24,594 nt of DNA from Limiplasma sp048370855. Lineage in GTDB: Bacteria > Bacillota > Clostridia > Christensenellales > Aristaeellaceae. The notes below the pieces were generated by a model, which saw nothing but the letters and a program-made list of their open reading frames with translations, was not told the origin of the DNA and searched no databases. This document shows, piece by piece, positions 7,188 to 14,118 of this stretch; the first letter of the stretch is position 1; every line of letters starts with the position of its first letter. A program made the position numbers and the translations under genes. Where the stretch lies: positions 1-24,594 of the forward strand of contig DBGEOK010000017.1 in assembly GCA_048370855.1 (NCBI GenBank). The letters are read 5' to 3'.

Positions 7188-8165
7188 ATGAACGAATTTT
7201 TGGCCAATGTCCTCAGCGGCATCAATTCCGTCATCCATAACTACGGCTGGTCCATGGTCATTTTTACCATTCTGATTAAGCTGCTCCTGATGCCCTTTGA
7301 CTACAAAAGCCGCAAGAGCATGCGGCGCATGACCTCTCTGCAGCCGCAGGTAGCCAAGCTCCAGAAGAAATACGCCAACGATAAGGAAAAGCTCAATCAG
7401 AAAACCGCGGAGCTGTACCGCCGGGAGAAGATCAACCCAATGAGCGGCTGCGTGCCGATGCTCATTACCATGCCGATCCTCTTCATCATGTTCGCGGCCA
7501 TGCGCATCATCGCCAATACGGAGCTGGCCAAGCAGGCCATCGACCTGCTGACGACCGGGGTGCAGAATAACGAAGGCTGGCTGTGGGTCAAAAATATCTG
7601 GATGCCGGACAGCCCCTTCAACGCCGTGATTGCGGACTCGGCCAATCTGAAGCTGATTCCCGCCGATATTTGGGCCAAGGTTTTTAACGCCTTGTCTCCG
7701 GACAAGCTATCCGCGCTCGCGGGGCTGGGGATCAACGCTACGAACATCACGGGGGACAGCATCTTTGCCGCCCTGCAAAACATCCCCTCCTATGCGCAGG
7801 AGACTGCGCTGTGGTCGGTAATGCCGTCCATCAACCTGCTGATTACCAACCTCCACATTTACGCTAACAACAACGGCTGGTTTATATTGCCGATTCTGGC
7901 AGCCGTTACCCAGTTCCTGATGACGGTGACGCAGCCGCAGCCGGCAGCCGACCCCAATAATCCGCAAGCCGGCACCGGCAAGTTCATGAAATACTTTTTC
8001 CCGCTGTTTTCCCTTTGGATCTGCTCCAGCTACAACGCGGCGTTCTCGCTGTATTGGGTGGTATCCAACGTCTTTGCGTGGGTACAGGGCATCGTGATGA
8101 ACAAAATCTTTGAGGCTAAAGAGAAAGCGGCGGAGACATCCGTAGGGGAGGGATCACTGAAATGA
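7188..8165 (+). CDS. yidC: Membrane protein insertase YidC/Oxa1/SpoIIIJ family
   Basis: This 325-aa polytopic insertase places proteins in the cytoplasmic membrane, alone or with SecYEG. The first helix ends in FTILIKLLLMP, followed by the cytoplasmic coiled-coil hairpin (about 45-80). The family segment NPMSGCVPMLITMPILF comes next, then a long extracytoplasmic region, then the last helices (FFPLFSLWICSSYNAAFSLYW). The position of the hydrophilic-groove arginine of E. coli/Bacillus YidC appears to be lysine (K31), which keeps the charge. There is no lipoprotein signal. AAGGAGGG precedes the ATG. The stop overlaps the jag start as ATGA. Confidence 0.95.
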   Translation: MNEFLANVLSGINSVIHNYGWSMVIFTILIKLLLMPFDYKSRKSMRRMTSLQPQVAKLQKKYANDKEKLNQKTAELYRREKINPMSGCVPMLITMPILFIMFAAMRIIANTELAKQAIDLLTTGVQNNEGWLWVKNIWMPDSPFNAVIADSANLKLIPADIWAKVFNALSPDKLSALAGLGINATNITGDSIFAALQNIPSYAQETALWSVMPSINLLITNLHIYANNNGWFILPILAAVTQFLMTVTQPQPAADPNNPQAGTGKFMKYFFPLFSLWICSSYNAAFSLYWVVSNVFAWVQGIVMNKIFEAKEKAAETSVGEGSLK

Positions 8166-9037
8166 GATCTGTGGAATCCAGTGCCAAAACGATGGAAGAG
8201 GCCGTAACGCAGGGTCTGGAAAAGCTGGGCGTATCCTTTGCCGACGTCAAAATCGACATCCTGGACGAGGGCAGCAAGGGTTTCCTGGGCATTCTGGGAG
8301 GAAAGCCGGTGGTGGTGCGGCTTACGGTGCGCGAGGATGTTGAGGAAACGGATGTGCTTTCCGACATTGGGCTGGAAGAGGCGGTTGCCTCTCCAGACCG
8401 AAAAAGCGCCAAGCAGAAGCCGGAAAAGGCAAAGCAGGCGTCAAAGGAAAAGGGCGATAAGCACACTGGAAAGCAGCAAAAGCCGTCTCGGGCGGAGAAA
8501 CCCGTCAAAGCTGACAAAGCGCCCGCCAATGAGGATAAACCGGCAGTGGCGGAACCGTCCGCCGCGCCTGCGCCGTCATGCGAGCCGGATACGCCGGAAG
8601 GCAGGGCGCAGGAGTTTCTTATCAATGTGACCCGGCTGATGGGCGTTCAGGTGAGCGTCGCCGCCAGAAGAGACGAGGAAGGCAATGTTCGCGTGGACAT
8701 GCATGGGGACACGCTCGGCATTCTGATCGGTCGCCGCGGCGAGACTTTGGACGCGCTCCAATACCTGACCAGCCTGAACGTAAACAGGGGTCAGTCGGAT
8801 TATACCCGCGTTACCCTGGATACGGAAAACTACCGCGCCAAGCGGGAGGAAGCCCTTACCCGCCTGGCCAACCGCATGGCCAACCGCGCTGTGAAGACGG
8901 GCCGCAAGGTGGTTTTGGAGCCGATGAACCCCTATGAGCGCCGCATTTTACACAGCGCCCTTCAGCAAAATGAGAACGTCGCCACCCATAGCGAGGGTGA
9001 GGAGCCTAACCGCCATGTGGTAATCACGTTAAAATAA
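8162..9037 (+). CDS. jag: RNA-binding protein Jag/KhpB (Jag_N, KH, R3H)
   Basis: This 291-aa protein has three parts. The Jag_N domain covers about residues 1-56 (KTMEEAVTQGLEKLGV, GSKGFLGILGGK). A charged linker covers about 75-140, rich in Lys, Ala and Pro. The KH-II and R3H domains cover about 145-291. The KH loop is IGRRGE (189-194), and the R3H motif is R260-x3-H264 in ERRILHSALQ. Jag/KhpB binds RNA and affects cell elongation and division in Gram-positive bacteria. It is translationally coupled to yidC. A terminator follows, so the cluster ends here without the mnmE, mnmG and rsmG genes that commonly follow. Confidence 0.95.
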   Translation: MRSVESSAKTMEEAVTQGLEKLGVSFADVKIDILDEGSKGFLGILGGKPVVVRLTVREDVEETDVLSDIGLEEAVASPDRKSAKQKPEKAKQASKEKGDKHTGKQQKPSRAEKPVKADKAPANEDKPAVAEPSAAPAPSCEPDTPEGRAQEFLINVTRLMGVQVSVAARRDEEGNVRVDMHGDTLGILIGRRGETLDALQYLTSLNVNRGQSDYTRVTLDTENYRAKREEALTRLANRMANRAVKTGRKVVLEPMNPYERRILHSALQQNENVATHSEGEEPNRHVVITLK

Positions 9038-9052
9038 GCGCGCTGTAATCAT

Positions 9053-9089
9053 AAGCCGCCGACGGGAGCAGACCGCCTGCGGCTTTTTT
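9053..9089 (+). terminator. Rho-independent terminator after jag
   Basis: AAGCCGC (9053-9059) pairs with GCGGCTT (9079-9085). An inner CGG/CCG helix extends the stem, and a run of six T ends at 9089. It lies 16 bases after the jag stop. Confidence 0.75.
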
Positions 9090-9227
9090 CATCGCGGTAT
9101 TTGGCCCTTGCGCTTTGAAACGTAAATGGGATTTGTTCCCTTTTTCGCCTGAACGGGTCTTAGAAAGCCAAAATGCCGCTCCCGCAACAAAGGAAGCGAC
9201 AAAAACGCGGGAATTGCTAAGAATCCG

Positions 9228-9259
9228 TTGTTGTGAAAAATTCATCAATATGATATAAT
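9228..9259 (+). promoter_or_regulatory. rex promoter with an overlapping Rex-like operator
   Basis: TTGTGA (9231-9236) and TATAAT (9254-9259) are 17 bases apart, forming a good sigma-A promoter. The -35 and spacer contain TTGTGAAAAATTCATCAA (9231-9248). This resembles the Rex operator TTGTGAA-n4-TTCACAA, with TGAA/TTCA arms 3 rather than 4 bases apart and a disturbed right end. Placement across the -35 fits repression by Rex of its own gene. The promoter is well supported; the operator is an inference. Confidence 0.6.
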
Positions 9260-9290
9260 ATGCGATGATTTGGCGAGAACATGAAAGCGC

Positions 9291-9326
9291 GCGGCTGCCT
9301 TGGGGCCGCCGCCGTTTTTCACGGCG
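9291..9326 (+). promoter_or_regulatory. Attenuator-like pair of overlapping hairpins in the rex leader
   Basis: The first hairpin pairs GCGGCTGCC (9291-9299) with GGCCGCCGC (9304-9312), with one mismatch, and is followed by CG and TTTTT, so it looks like a terminator. A second perfect hairpin, CGCCGT (9310-9315) with ACGGCG (9321-9326), shares bases 9310-9312 and sequesters the T run in its loop. The two cannot form together. Both lie between the rex promoter and its Shine-Dalgarno. Confidence 0.4.
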
Positions 9327-9353
9327 AAATGCAGGAATGGAGGAGTGCCGTTC

Positions 9354-9983
9354 ATGGCAGGATATGTTTCGGAAGCGGTCATCAAGCGGCTGCCGGCCTA
9401 TTACCGGCATTTGAAAGAGCTGGAGAAGGAGGGCGTCGGCCAGATATCCTCGCAGGGGCTCGGCGAGCGCATGCGCCTGACCGCCTCGCAGATCCGGCAG
9501 GATATCAACTGCTTCGGCGGCTTTGGGCGTCAGGGCTACGGTTATTCGGTTACCGGGCTCAGGGAGCATATTGGGCGCATTTTAGGGCTGGATCATCTGC
9601 ATCGGATGATGATTGTCGGGGGAGGAAATATCGGTCGGGCGGTCGCGCTTTCCGATTCCTTTCCGGCCAATGGGTTTGAGGCTGTGGCCATTTTTGACTC
9701 GGACCCCGCCAAAATCGGCATGGCGGTGGGCAGTCTCGTGGTGCAGGATGTGGCGGGAATGAAGCGTTATATACAGGAAAATACTGTGGATATCGCCGTT
9801 CTTGCCGTGCCGGCCTCCTGCGCGCAGGAGATCGCGGACGCGCTTTGCAGCGACGGCGTCCGGGGCTTTTGGAACTTTGCGCCTGTTGATTTGAAGCTGC
9901 CGGAGGGCGCGTCGGCGGTAAATGTCCACCTGGACGAGGGCTTGGAGATTCTGAGCTTCCGAATGATGAAACAGCTTGTTTGA
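9354..9983 (+). CDS. rex: Redox-sensing transcriptional repressor Rex
   Basis: This 209-aa protein, the usual Rex length, has an N-terminal winged helix (about 5-75: IKRLPAYYRHLKEL, then LTASQIRQDINCFGGFGRQGYGY) and a Rossmann domain with GGGNIGRA (89-96) and FDSDP (114-118). It ends in the domain-swapped helix region (LEILSFRMMKQL). Rex binds NADH and releases DNA when NADH/NAD+ is high, which derepresses fermentation genes. The true start is the ATG at 9354, with GGAGGAG (9339-9345) 8 bases upstream; an upstream start at 9300 adds a tail not found in the family. A VanW-family gene follows 25 bases later. A Rex-like site overlaps its own promoter. Confidence 0.95.
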   Translation: MAGYVSEAVIKRLPAYYRHLKELEKEGVGQISSQGLGERMRLTASQIRQDINCFGGFGRQGYGYSVTGLREHIGRILGLDHLHRMMIVGGGNIGRAVALSDSFPANGFEAVAIFDSDPAKIGMAVGSLVVQDVAGMKRYIQENTVDIAVLAVPASCAQEIADALCSDGVRGFWNFAPVDLKLPEGASAVNVHLDEGLEILSFRMMKQLV

Positions 9984-10008
9984 CCAAGACTGGCGGGGAG
10001 GGTTTAGG

Positions 10009-11853
10009 ATGGCGGGAGAGCGGTACGGACTGGGCGAGGGAAAGGCTTCGCGCGCAAGGACCCGCGCGGGAAGGCTGATCGTAAACGAAGAAGGCGAATT
10101 CGTTGCGCCCGCGAGCCTCCCCGGCGACCTGCCGGCCGCCCTGAGCGACGCCGGACCGGGATATGGATGGATGGATGCGCCGGCCGCTGACGACGGCTTT
10201 GTGTATGACGACGACCCAAGCTGGAAACAGCCGCTATCCTCCGTGCCTGTGCTGGAGGCGCGCCCGGACGCGCCTCACGGCGCCGGGCCTAAGCGAGGCG
10301 GACCCTCTAAACGCCCGGCTTCACGGGCTTCGGTCAAAAAGCGGGGACGAGACGGCGGGAAAGAGCCCCGGAACTGGAAGGCTTATTTCTATGTGGCGGT
10401 CATCGCCGCCAGCGCGCTGTGCGTCTGCGTTCTGGGCGTGATGATGATGCCTCAGACGGCGGGTTATTTCTGGCGGGATTTCGGCAACTATGCCTTTATC
10501 AACGGCGAGCTTCTTCGCTACGACCAAAGCGTGGCGGACAGCTATAAGCAATACAGGAATTATATGGAGCGGGATGTGATTTATCCCGGAATCTTTGTGG
10601 ACGGGGTTCACGTAGGCGATATGTCCATCGAGGAAGCGCGGGCGGCATTGACAGGCGCCGGCTCGGACGCGCCCGGCGCCTTTTCAGTCAACGTGACCAT
10701 CGGCAACAAAACCTGGACGGTGGACGCCTCCAACGTGCCGGCTGAAAGAAATCTGGGAAACGTGCTAGAACGCGCGTATGCCATTGGGCGCACCAATACC
10801 ACGGCGATTCAGAGCACCCTGCAGACGCCGTTCCGCGAGCGTGTGAACAGGGCGGTCGATCTTCGTACAAACGGCGTCAACCTGACCACGCAGGCAAGCT
10901 ACGATCATGAGGCCGTGCGGAAGCTTGTGGATGAGATAGCCGCTTACGTCACGCGGGATCCCGTGGACGCGCAAATCCTGTCCTTTGACTTCAATACCCG
11001 CAGCTTCTCTTTCACCGAGGAGCAGGCCGGCGTCACGCTGGACAAGGAGCTGCTGTACGAGAAAATAACGGCCGCGCTGGACCGCTGGGAGCGCGGTGCA
11101 ACGGTGACGGTCGATCCCGTCGTGCTGCCCGCAAGCGTAACCAAGGCGGATCTTGCGGCCAACTTTAAGCTGATCGCCGCCTATACCACCAATACGACCA
11201 ACGAATCCAACCGCAATACCAATATCGACCTGTCCTGCAGGGCCATCAACGGCACAGCGCTCATGCCGGGCGAAACGTTCAGCTTTAACGAGGCGACGGG
11301 ACAGCGCACCACTGAAAAGGGCTATCGATCCGCCGGGGCGATTGCGGCGGGCCAAAGTATCGAGGAGGTCGGCGGCGGCATATGCCAGGTATCCTCCACC
11401 ATTTTTAACGCCGTGGCGAGAGCGAACCTGGAAATTGTTTCGCGCAGTCCGCACGCCTGGCCCAGCACCTATGTCAACCGCGGCGAGGACGCGACCGTCA
11501 ACTGGCCCAATCTTGACTTTAAGTTTAAAAACAACACTTCAACCCCAATTTTCCTGATTACGTATTACAAGGATCGCAAAATGTCGGCGGAAATCTGGGG
11601 GATGTCGCTTGGAGAGGGCGTCAGTATCGACCTGGAATCCAAGGTGATCAAGACCATGGAGCCGACCAGCGAGATCAAGTATGTCAATAATCCGGAGCTG
11701 CCCTTCGGCTCCAGCAAAACCACCGTGAAAGCCCGCACCGGATATGTGGTGGAAACCTACCAGGTGTGGTACAAGGACGGCCAGGAGATCAAGCGCGAGC
11801 TGCTCCATACAAGCACGTATAAGGCCTACCAGCAGGTTGTGGAGTATAATTGA
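10009..11853 (+). CDS. VanW-family membrane protein with a putative peptidoglycan-binding domain
   Basis: This 614-aa protein begins with an unusually long cytoplasmic region (about 1-122) that is low-complexity and ends in a basic stretch (KRPASRASVKKRGR). One membrane helix follows (about 125-147). Outside are a PG_binding_4-type region (from IYPGIFVDGVHVGDMSIEEA, about 191), a VanW domain (about 397-525; NTNIDLSCRAING, MPGETFSFNEATG, GGGICQVSSTIFNA), and a C-terminal segment like a G5 half-repeat (YKDGQEIKRELLHTSTYKA). VanW proteins are wall-associated and linked to glycopeptide resistance clusters only by position; their role is unknown. I chose the ATG at 10009 because GGGGAGGG lies just upstream. 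It is probably co-transcribed with rex. No van resistance genes are present. Confidence 0.88.
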   Translation: MAGERYGLGEGKASRARTRAGRLIVNEEGEFVAPASLPGDLPAALSDAGPGYGWMDAPAADDGFVYDDDPSWKQPLSSVPVLEARPDAPHGAGPKRGGPSKRPASRASVKKRGRDGGKEPRNWKAYFYVAVIAASALCVCVLGVMMMPQTAGYFWRDFGNYAFINGELLRYDQSVADSYKQYRNYMERDVIYPGIFVDGVHVGDMSIEEARAALTGAGSDAPGAFSVNVTIGNKTWTVDASNVPAERNLGNVLERAYAIGRTNTTAIQSTLQTPFRERVNRAVDLRTNGVNLTTQASYDHEAVRKLVDEIAAYVTRDPVDAQILSFDFNTRSFSFTEEQAGVTLDKELLYEKITAALDRWERGATVTVDPVVLPASVTKADLAANFKLIAAYTTNTTNESNRNTNIDLSCRAINGTALMPGETFSFNEATGQRTTEKGYRSAGAIAAGQSIEEVGGGICQVSSTIFNAVARANLEIVSRSPHAWPSTYVNRGEDATVNWPNLDFKFKNNTSTPIFLITYYKDRKMSAEIWGMSLGEGVSIDLESKVIKTMEPTSEIKYVNNPELPFGSSKTTVKARTGYVVETYQVWYKDGQEIKRELLHTSTYKAYQQVVEYN

Positions 11854-12053
11854 GCGAGGTCCGCGCGCGGCTTTGCCGACCGAGGCCGGCGTCCCGCACA
11901 AACGCGCCTTCCAGCCTGCGGTAAGCAACGGCGGGGAACAGCGGTCATACGTCTCCGCGTTCGTCGCGGTTAACACGCAAACGCACGCCATGGACGGCGA
12001 AGCGCGCCGCTGCGCCGACTCCCCGCGCGCGTGCTCCCGAAGGGTTGGGTGGG

Positions 12054-12545
12054 TTAGCCCTCGGAAGGCTCCAGCGGAAACAGCTTGGCTTGATAATTTT
12101 GGACATACCACCGCAGGTTCGTTCTTCCACGGCAGACGACGGCGTGCCCCTCAGCCTCCAGCTTGGCCCGCTGGGCCTTCACGCCTCCGGGGTATTTGGG
12201 ATTGAGCTCGCCGCCCGCTTTCAGCGTCCGCCAGTAGGGCGTGGGGTCGCAGGCGCGCTGTTCGCTTGCCCACGCGGCGATGGAAACAAAGATACCGGCG
12301 GTGATCGGGTCGGTGAAATCCGCATGATTGGCCCGGGCAAAGCAGGAGCGGATTTCCCCGACCGTGGTGAGCATGCCCTCCGGCACCAGGCGCATGACGC
12401 GGTCATAGTCTATGGGAGGGGCGAAGTACATCCTTGTGCCGCCGTATTTTTCAATGGCCTTTGGATCGGTGATCTCCTGGATTTTAGGCATGCCGGTATC
12501 CTTGTGGAGCATCGCGTTAAAATCCTTATTCTGTTCGTTCGCCAT
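12054..12545 (-). CDS. MGMT-family (alkyltransferase-like) protein lacking the active-site cysteine
   Basis: This 163-aa protein resembles the DNA-binding domain of O6-alkylguanine-DNA alkyltransferases: VPEGMLTTVGEIR, then DPTPYWRTLKAGGELNPKYPGG and QRAKLEAEG. Where repair enzymes have PCHR, this protein has TPYWRT, so it cannot accept an alkyl group on cysteine in the usual way. It may act like alkyltransferase-like (ATL) proteins, which bind damage and signal other repair, or have another DNA-binding role. The C-terminal part (GRTNLRWYVQNYQ) is specific to this subgroup. The start is the ATG at 12545, preceded by AGGAGG; a longer start at 12593 is disfavoured. It has its own promoter (12569-12597). 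Confidence 0.75.
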   Translation of the reverse strand: MANEQNKDFNAMLHKDTGMPKIQEITDPKAIEKYGGTRMYFAPPIDYDRVMRLVPEGMLTTVGEIRSCFARANHADFTDPITAGIFVSIAAWASEQRACDPTPYWRTLKAGGELNPKYPGGVKAQRAKLEAEGHAVVCRGRTNLRWYVQNYQAKLFPLEPSEG

Positions 12546-12568
12546 GCTTGTCGCCTCCTGTCCGTTAC

Positions 12569-12597
12569 AGCATACCCCCGTTTTCGCCGGCATGCAA
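12569..12597 (-). promoter_or_regulatory. Promoter of the MGMT-like gene
   Basis: Read on the - strand, TTGCAT (12597-12592) and TATGCT (12574-12569) are 17 bases apart, ending 23 bases before the ATG. A hairpin (12599-12626) abuts its upstream side. Confidence 0.6.
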
Positions 12598-12728
12598 TGA
12601 GGCGGTTTTCTTTTTTATTAACCGCCCTCTGGAAAGCGCCGCCGGCGCACGATTGGCTGATATGACCGCGGGGCTTGAGTGAAGATTGCGCGAGCGCCCC
12701 TGTCGCTCTGAAGCCCCGTGTAAAGCCC

Positions 12729-12752
12729 AAAAGAAAAAGCCCTTTCGGGCCG
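12729..12752 (-). terminator. Probable terminator of uppP
   Basis: On the - strand GCCC-GAAA-GGGC (12750-12739) is followed by TTTTTCTTTT. The stem is short (4-5 bp) but has a stable GNRA loop and a T-rich tail. It lies about 135 bases after the uppP stop. Confidence 0.5.
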
Positions 12753-12804
12753 GGGGCGAACGGGTACGGCGCGGGGCGCCCGGTTTGCCCGTGGCTGCCG
12801 CGCG

Positions 12805-12842
12805 CCTTGTTCCGGCTCTGACGAAGCAGAGCCGGAACAAGG
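12805..12842. repeat. Perfect 16-bp inverted repeat
   Basis: CCTTGTTCCGGCTCTG (12805-12820) and CAGAGCCGGAACAAGG (12827-12842) flank a 6-base loop. There is no T run on either side, so it is not a standard terminator. It lies 44 bases after the uppP stop and could protect the mRNA 3' end or be a dispersed repeat. Confidence 0.75.
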
Positions 12843-12886
12843 CCGGAAACCCGCGGTCTCCCTACGCGGGATTTTGGCGCAGGGCT

Positions 12887-13747
12887 TTACCTTGCCAGCC
12901 CGGATAAGGCGGCCAGGCCGTTGGCGGCGGGCCCCCCCGGCGCGTCCGAGATTACGCCGGCGGCCTGTAAAACAATTACGGCGATGCCCAGTATGACGAC
13001 ATACAGCGCAAACCAATTCAGCGATACCCGGCTGATCAGCCTGAGGAAGAAGCGGATGGCAAAATAGCCGCTGACGCCGGCCACTACCATGCCGATCAAA
13101 ATGGCCGGCAAATCGCCGCCGATGCTGACGCCCTCCTTTGCGACGGCCATCCCTTCCGAGAGCAGGCCCCCGACGATGGCGGGAGCGCTCATCATAAAGC
13201 TGAACTTGGCCGCCGTCTCCCGGTTCAATCTGGCGCTGACGCCGCCAAAGATGGTAGAACCGCTGCGGCTGATGCCCGGCAGCATGCCGACGGCTTGGAG
13301 GCAGCCCATGGCTACCGCCTCGCCGGGGCCCACCTGATCTTTTTCCAGCCCTTTTTTCGCGTTGCGCCGGGAAAGCCATTGCGTGAGCATCAATAGCAGG
13401 CCCGTTACCAGAAAGCAGACGCCCAGCAGCAGGTTGTGGGTTTCCAAATAATCGAGCTGATCGCTGAAAATGACCTTTGCAATCAAGGCGGGCAACGAAG
13501 CGATGAAAAGAAGAAGCAGCGTTTTGTTCTTGATAGGGTGGGCGAACATCTCGATCCAGTCCCGCCAGAACACAATGGCGACCGCCGCCAGCGTACCCAC
13601 GTGCAGCAGGATATTAAAGAGGAGCTGATGCTCGATGTCTACCCCCAGGAGCGCCTGGAGAAGATTAAGGTGGCCGCTGGAGGAGACGGGGAGAAATTCG
13701 GCCAGCCCCTGAACCAGCCCTAAAAACGCGGCAAGAAGGATACTCAA
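12887..13747 (-). CDS. uppP: Undecaprenyl-diphosphatase UppP/BacA
   Basis: This 286-aa integral membrane enzyme removes a phosphate from undecaprenyl diphosphate, recycling the lipid carrier for peptidoglycan synthesis; overproduction gives bacitracin resistance. Both signature motifs are present: GLAEFLPVSSSGHL (14-27, with E17 and H26) and GMLPGISRSGSTI (154-166, with R161). Multiple helices run to the C-terminus. The start is a TTG at 13747 with AAAGGA 9 bases upstream; no ATG lies in frame nearby. A clear promoter lies at 13783-13811. It is monocistronic, with a probable terminator downstream. Confidence 0.95.
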   Translation of the reverse strand: MSILLAAFLGLVQGLAEFLPVSSSGHLNLLQALLGVDIEHQLLFNILLHVGTLAAVAIVFWRDWIEMFAHPIKNKTLLLLFIASLPALIAKVIFSDQLDYLETHNLLLGVCFLVTGLLLMLTQWLSRRNAKKGLEKDQVGPGEAVAMGCLQAVGMLPGISRSGSTIFGGVSARLNRETAAKFSFMMSAPAIVGGLLSEGMAVAKEGVSIGGDLPAILIGMVVAGVSGYFAIRFFLRLISRVSLNWFALYVVILGIAVIVLQAAGVISDAPGGPAANGLAALSGLAR

Positions 13748-13782
13748 TGCAATCGTTCCTTTCTGTCAGGCAATGCCATAGC

Positions 13783-13811
13783 AGTATACACCATTTCGCT
13801 TGGGATGTCAC
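13783..13811 (-). promoter_or_regulatory. Promoter of uppP
   Basis: Read on the - strand, GTGACA (13811-13806) and TATACT (13788-13783) are separated by 17 bases, about 36 bases before the uppP start. Confidence 0.75.
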
Positions 13812-13928
13812 GGCCTTTCTTGGGGCGCGCCATAGCCGGAGCGTCTTTGCGTTCTCAAAAAGCTTATGCCGCTGGATATGATTTCACACCGCCCGAATCT
13901 TACCAGACAAAAGTAGGGGAAAACCCTC

Positions 13929-13958
13929 TTGACAAAGCCGGCGCCTCTGTGGTATAAA
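13929..13958 (+). promoter_or_regulatory. Promoter of the sugar import/catabolism operon
   Basis: TTGACA (13929-13934) and TATAAA (13953-13958) are 18 bases apart. The start of transcription would fall near 13965, giving a leader of about 150 bases before the solute-binding protein. Confidence 0.8.
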
Positions 13959-14030
13959 TGAATCAGTTCCACATGATTTCGATAATAGTTTGATGAAGAC
14001 GGGGGAAAGGAGGTTGATTTTGTAAAGCGT

Positions 14031-14057
14031 GTTATCAGATATCAGATAACTGATAAC
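14031..14057 (+). promoter_or_regulatory. Candidate operator (nested inverted repeats) in the operon leader
   Basis: GTTATCAG (14031-14038) and CTGATAAC (14050-14057) are perfect inverted arms 11 bases apart. Nested inside, TTATC (14032-14036) and GATAA (14045-14049) surround a palindromic GATATC (14038-14043). The AT-rich, symmetric site in a GC-rich leader, about 75 bases after the promoter, fits a repressor site. The GntR/FCD protein encoded in the same operon is the natural candidate. Confidence 0.5.
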
Positions 14058-14118
14058 ATAGGAGATGCGTTAAGACAACAACGGGCAACCAATGCAAACG
14101 AAGAAAGGGGTTTCCAAC

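Larger units (their letters stand above)
9038..9353. other. Spacer between jag and rex
   Basis: This 316-base stretch holds the jag terminator (to 9089), about 140 bases in which I see no gene or structure, the rex promoter and operator-like site, and the rex leader with its two hairpins. No small ORF with a convincing ribosome-binding site was found. Confidence 0.7.
12546..12886. other. Hairpin-rich spacer between uppP and the MGMT-like gene
   Basis: These 341 bases contain no convincing gene. They hold four inverted repeats: GAGGCGGTT/AACCGCC (12599-12626), CGGGGCTT/AAGCCCCG with an inner GAGCG/CGCTC (12669-12718), a GAAA-loop terminator (12729-12752), and a perfect 16-bp hairpin (12805-12842). 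The promoter of the MGMT-like gene lies at its left end. Confidence 0.6.
13748..14118. other. Divergent spacer between uppP and the solute-binding protein gene
   Basis: These 371 bases hold the uppP promoter on the - strand, about 115 bases with nothing recognisable, the + strand promoter at 13929-13958, a strong unpaired Shine-Dalgarno-like GAAAGGAGG near 14005-14013, and the nested inverted repeats at 14031-14057. I see no protein-coding gene. Confidence 0.7.

Noticed and set aside
10009..11853. Evidence of a vancomycin-resistance locus because of the VanW domain
   Set aside because: No vanH, ligase, vanX or vanRS genes are present, and VanW domains are widespread in Clostridia without any resistance role.
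11854..12053. Possible small gene in the 200 bases between the VanW gene and the MGMT-like gene
   Set aside because: Frames here lack ribosome-binding sites and family features; I see nothing that can be supported, and no clear terminator either.
12618..13379. A 253-codon - strand frame overlapping uppP
   Set aside because: It is an alternative frame of uppP and its hairpin-rich spacer, with biased Arg/Gly/Pro composition and no start signal.
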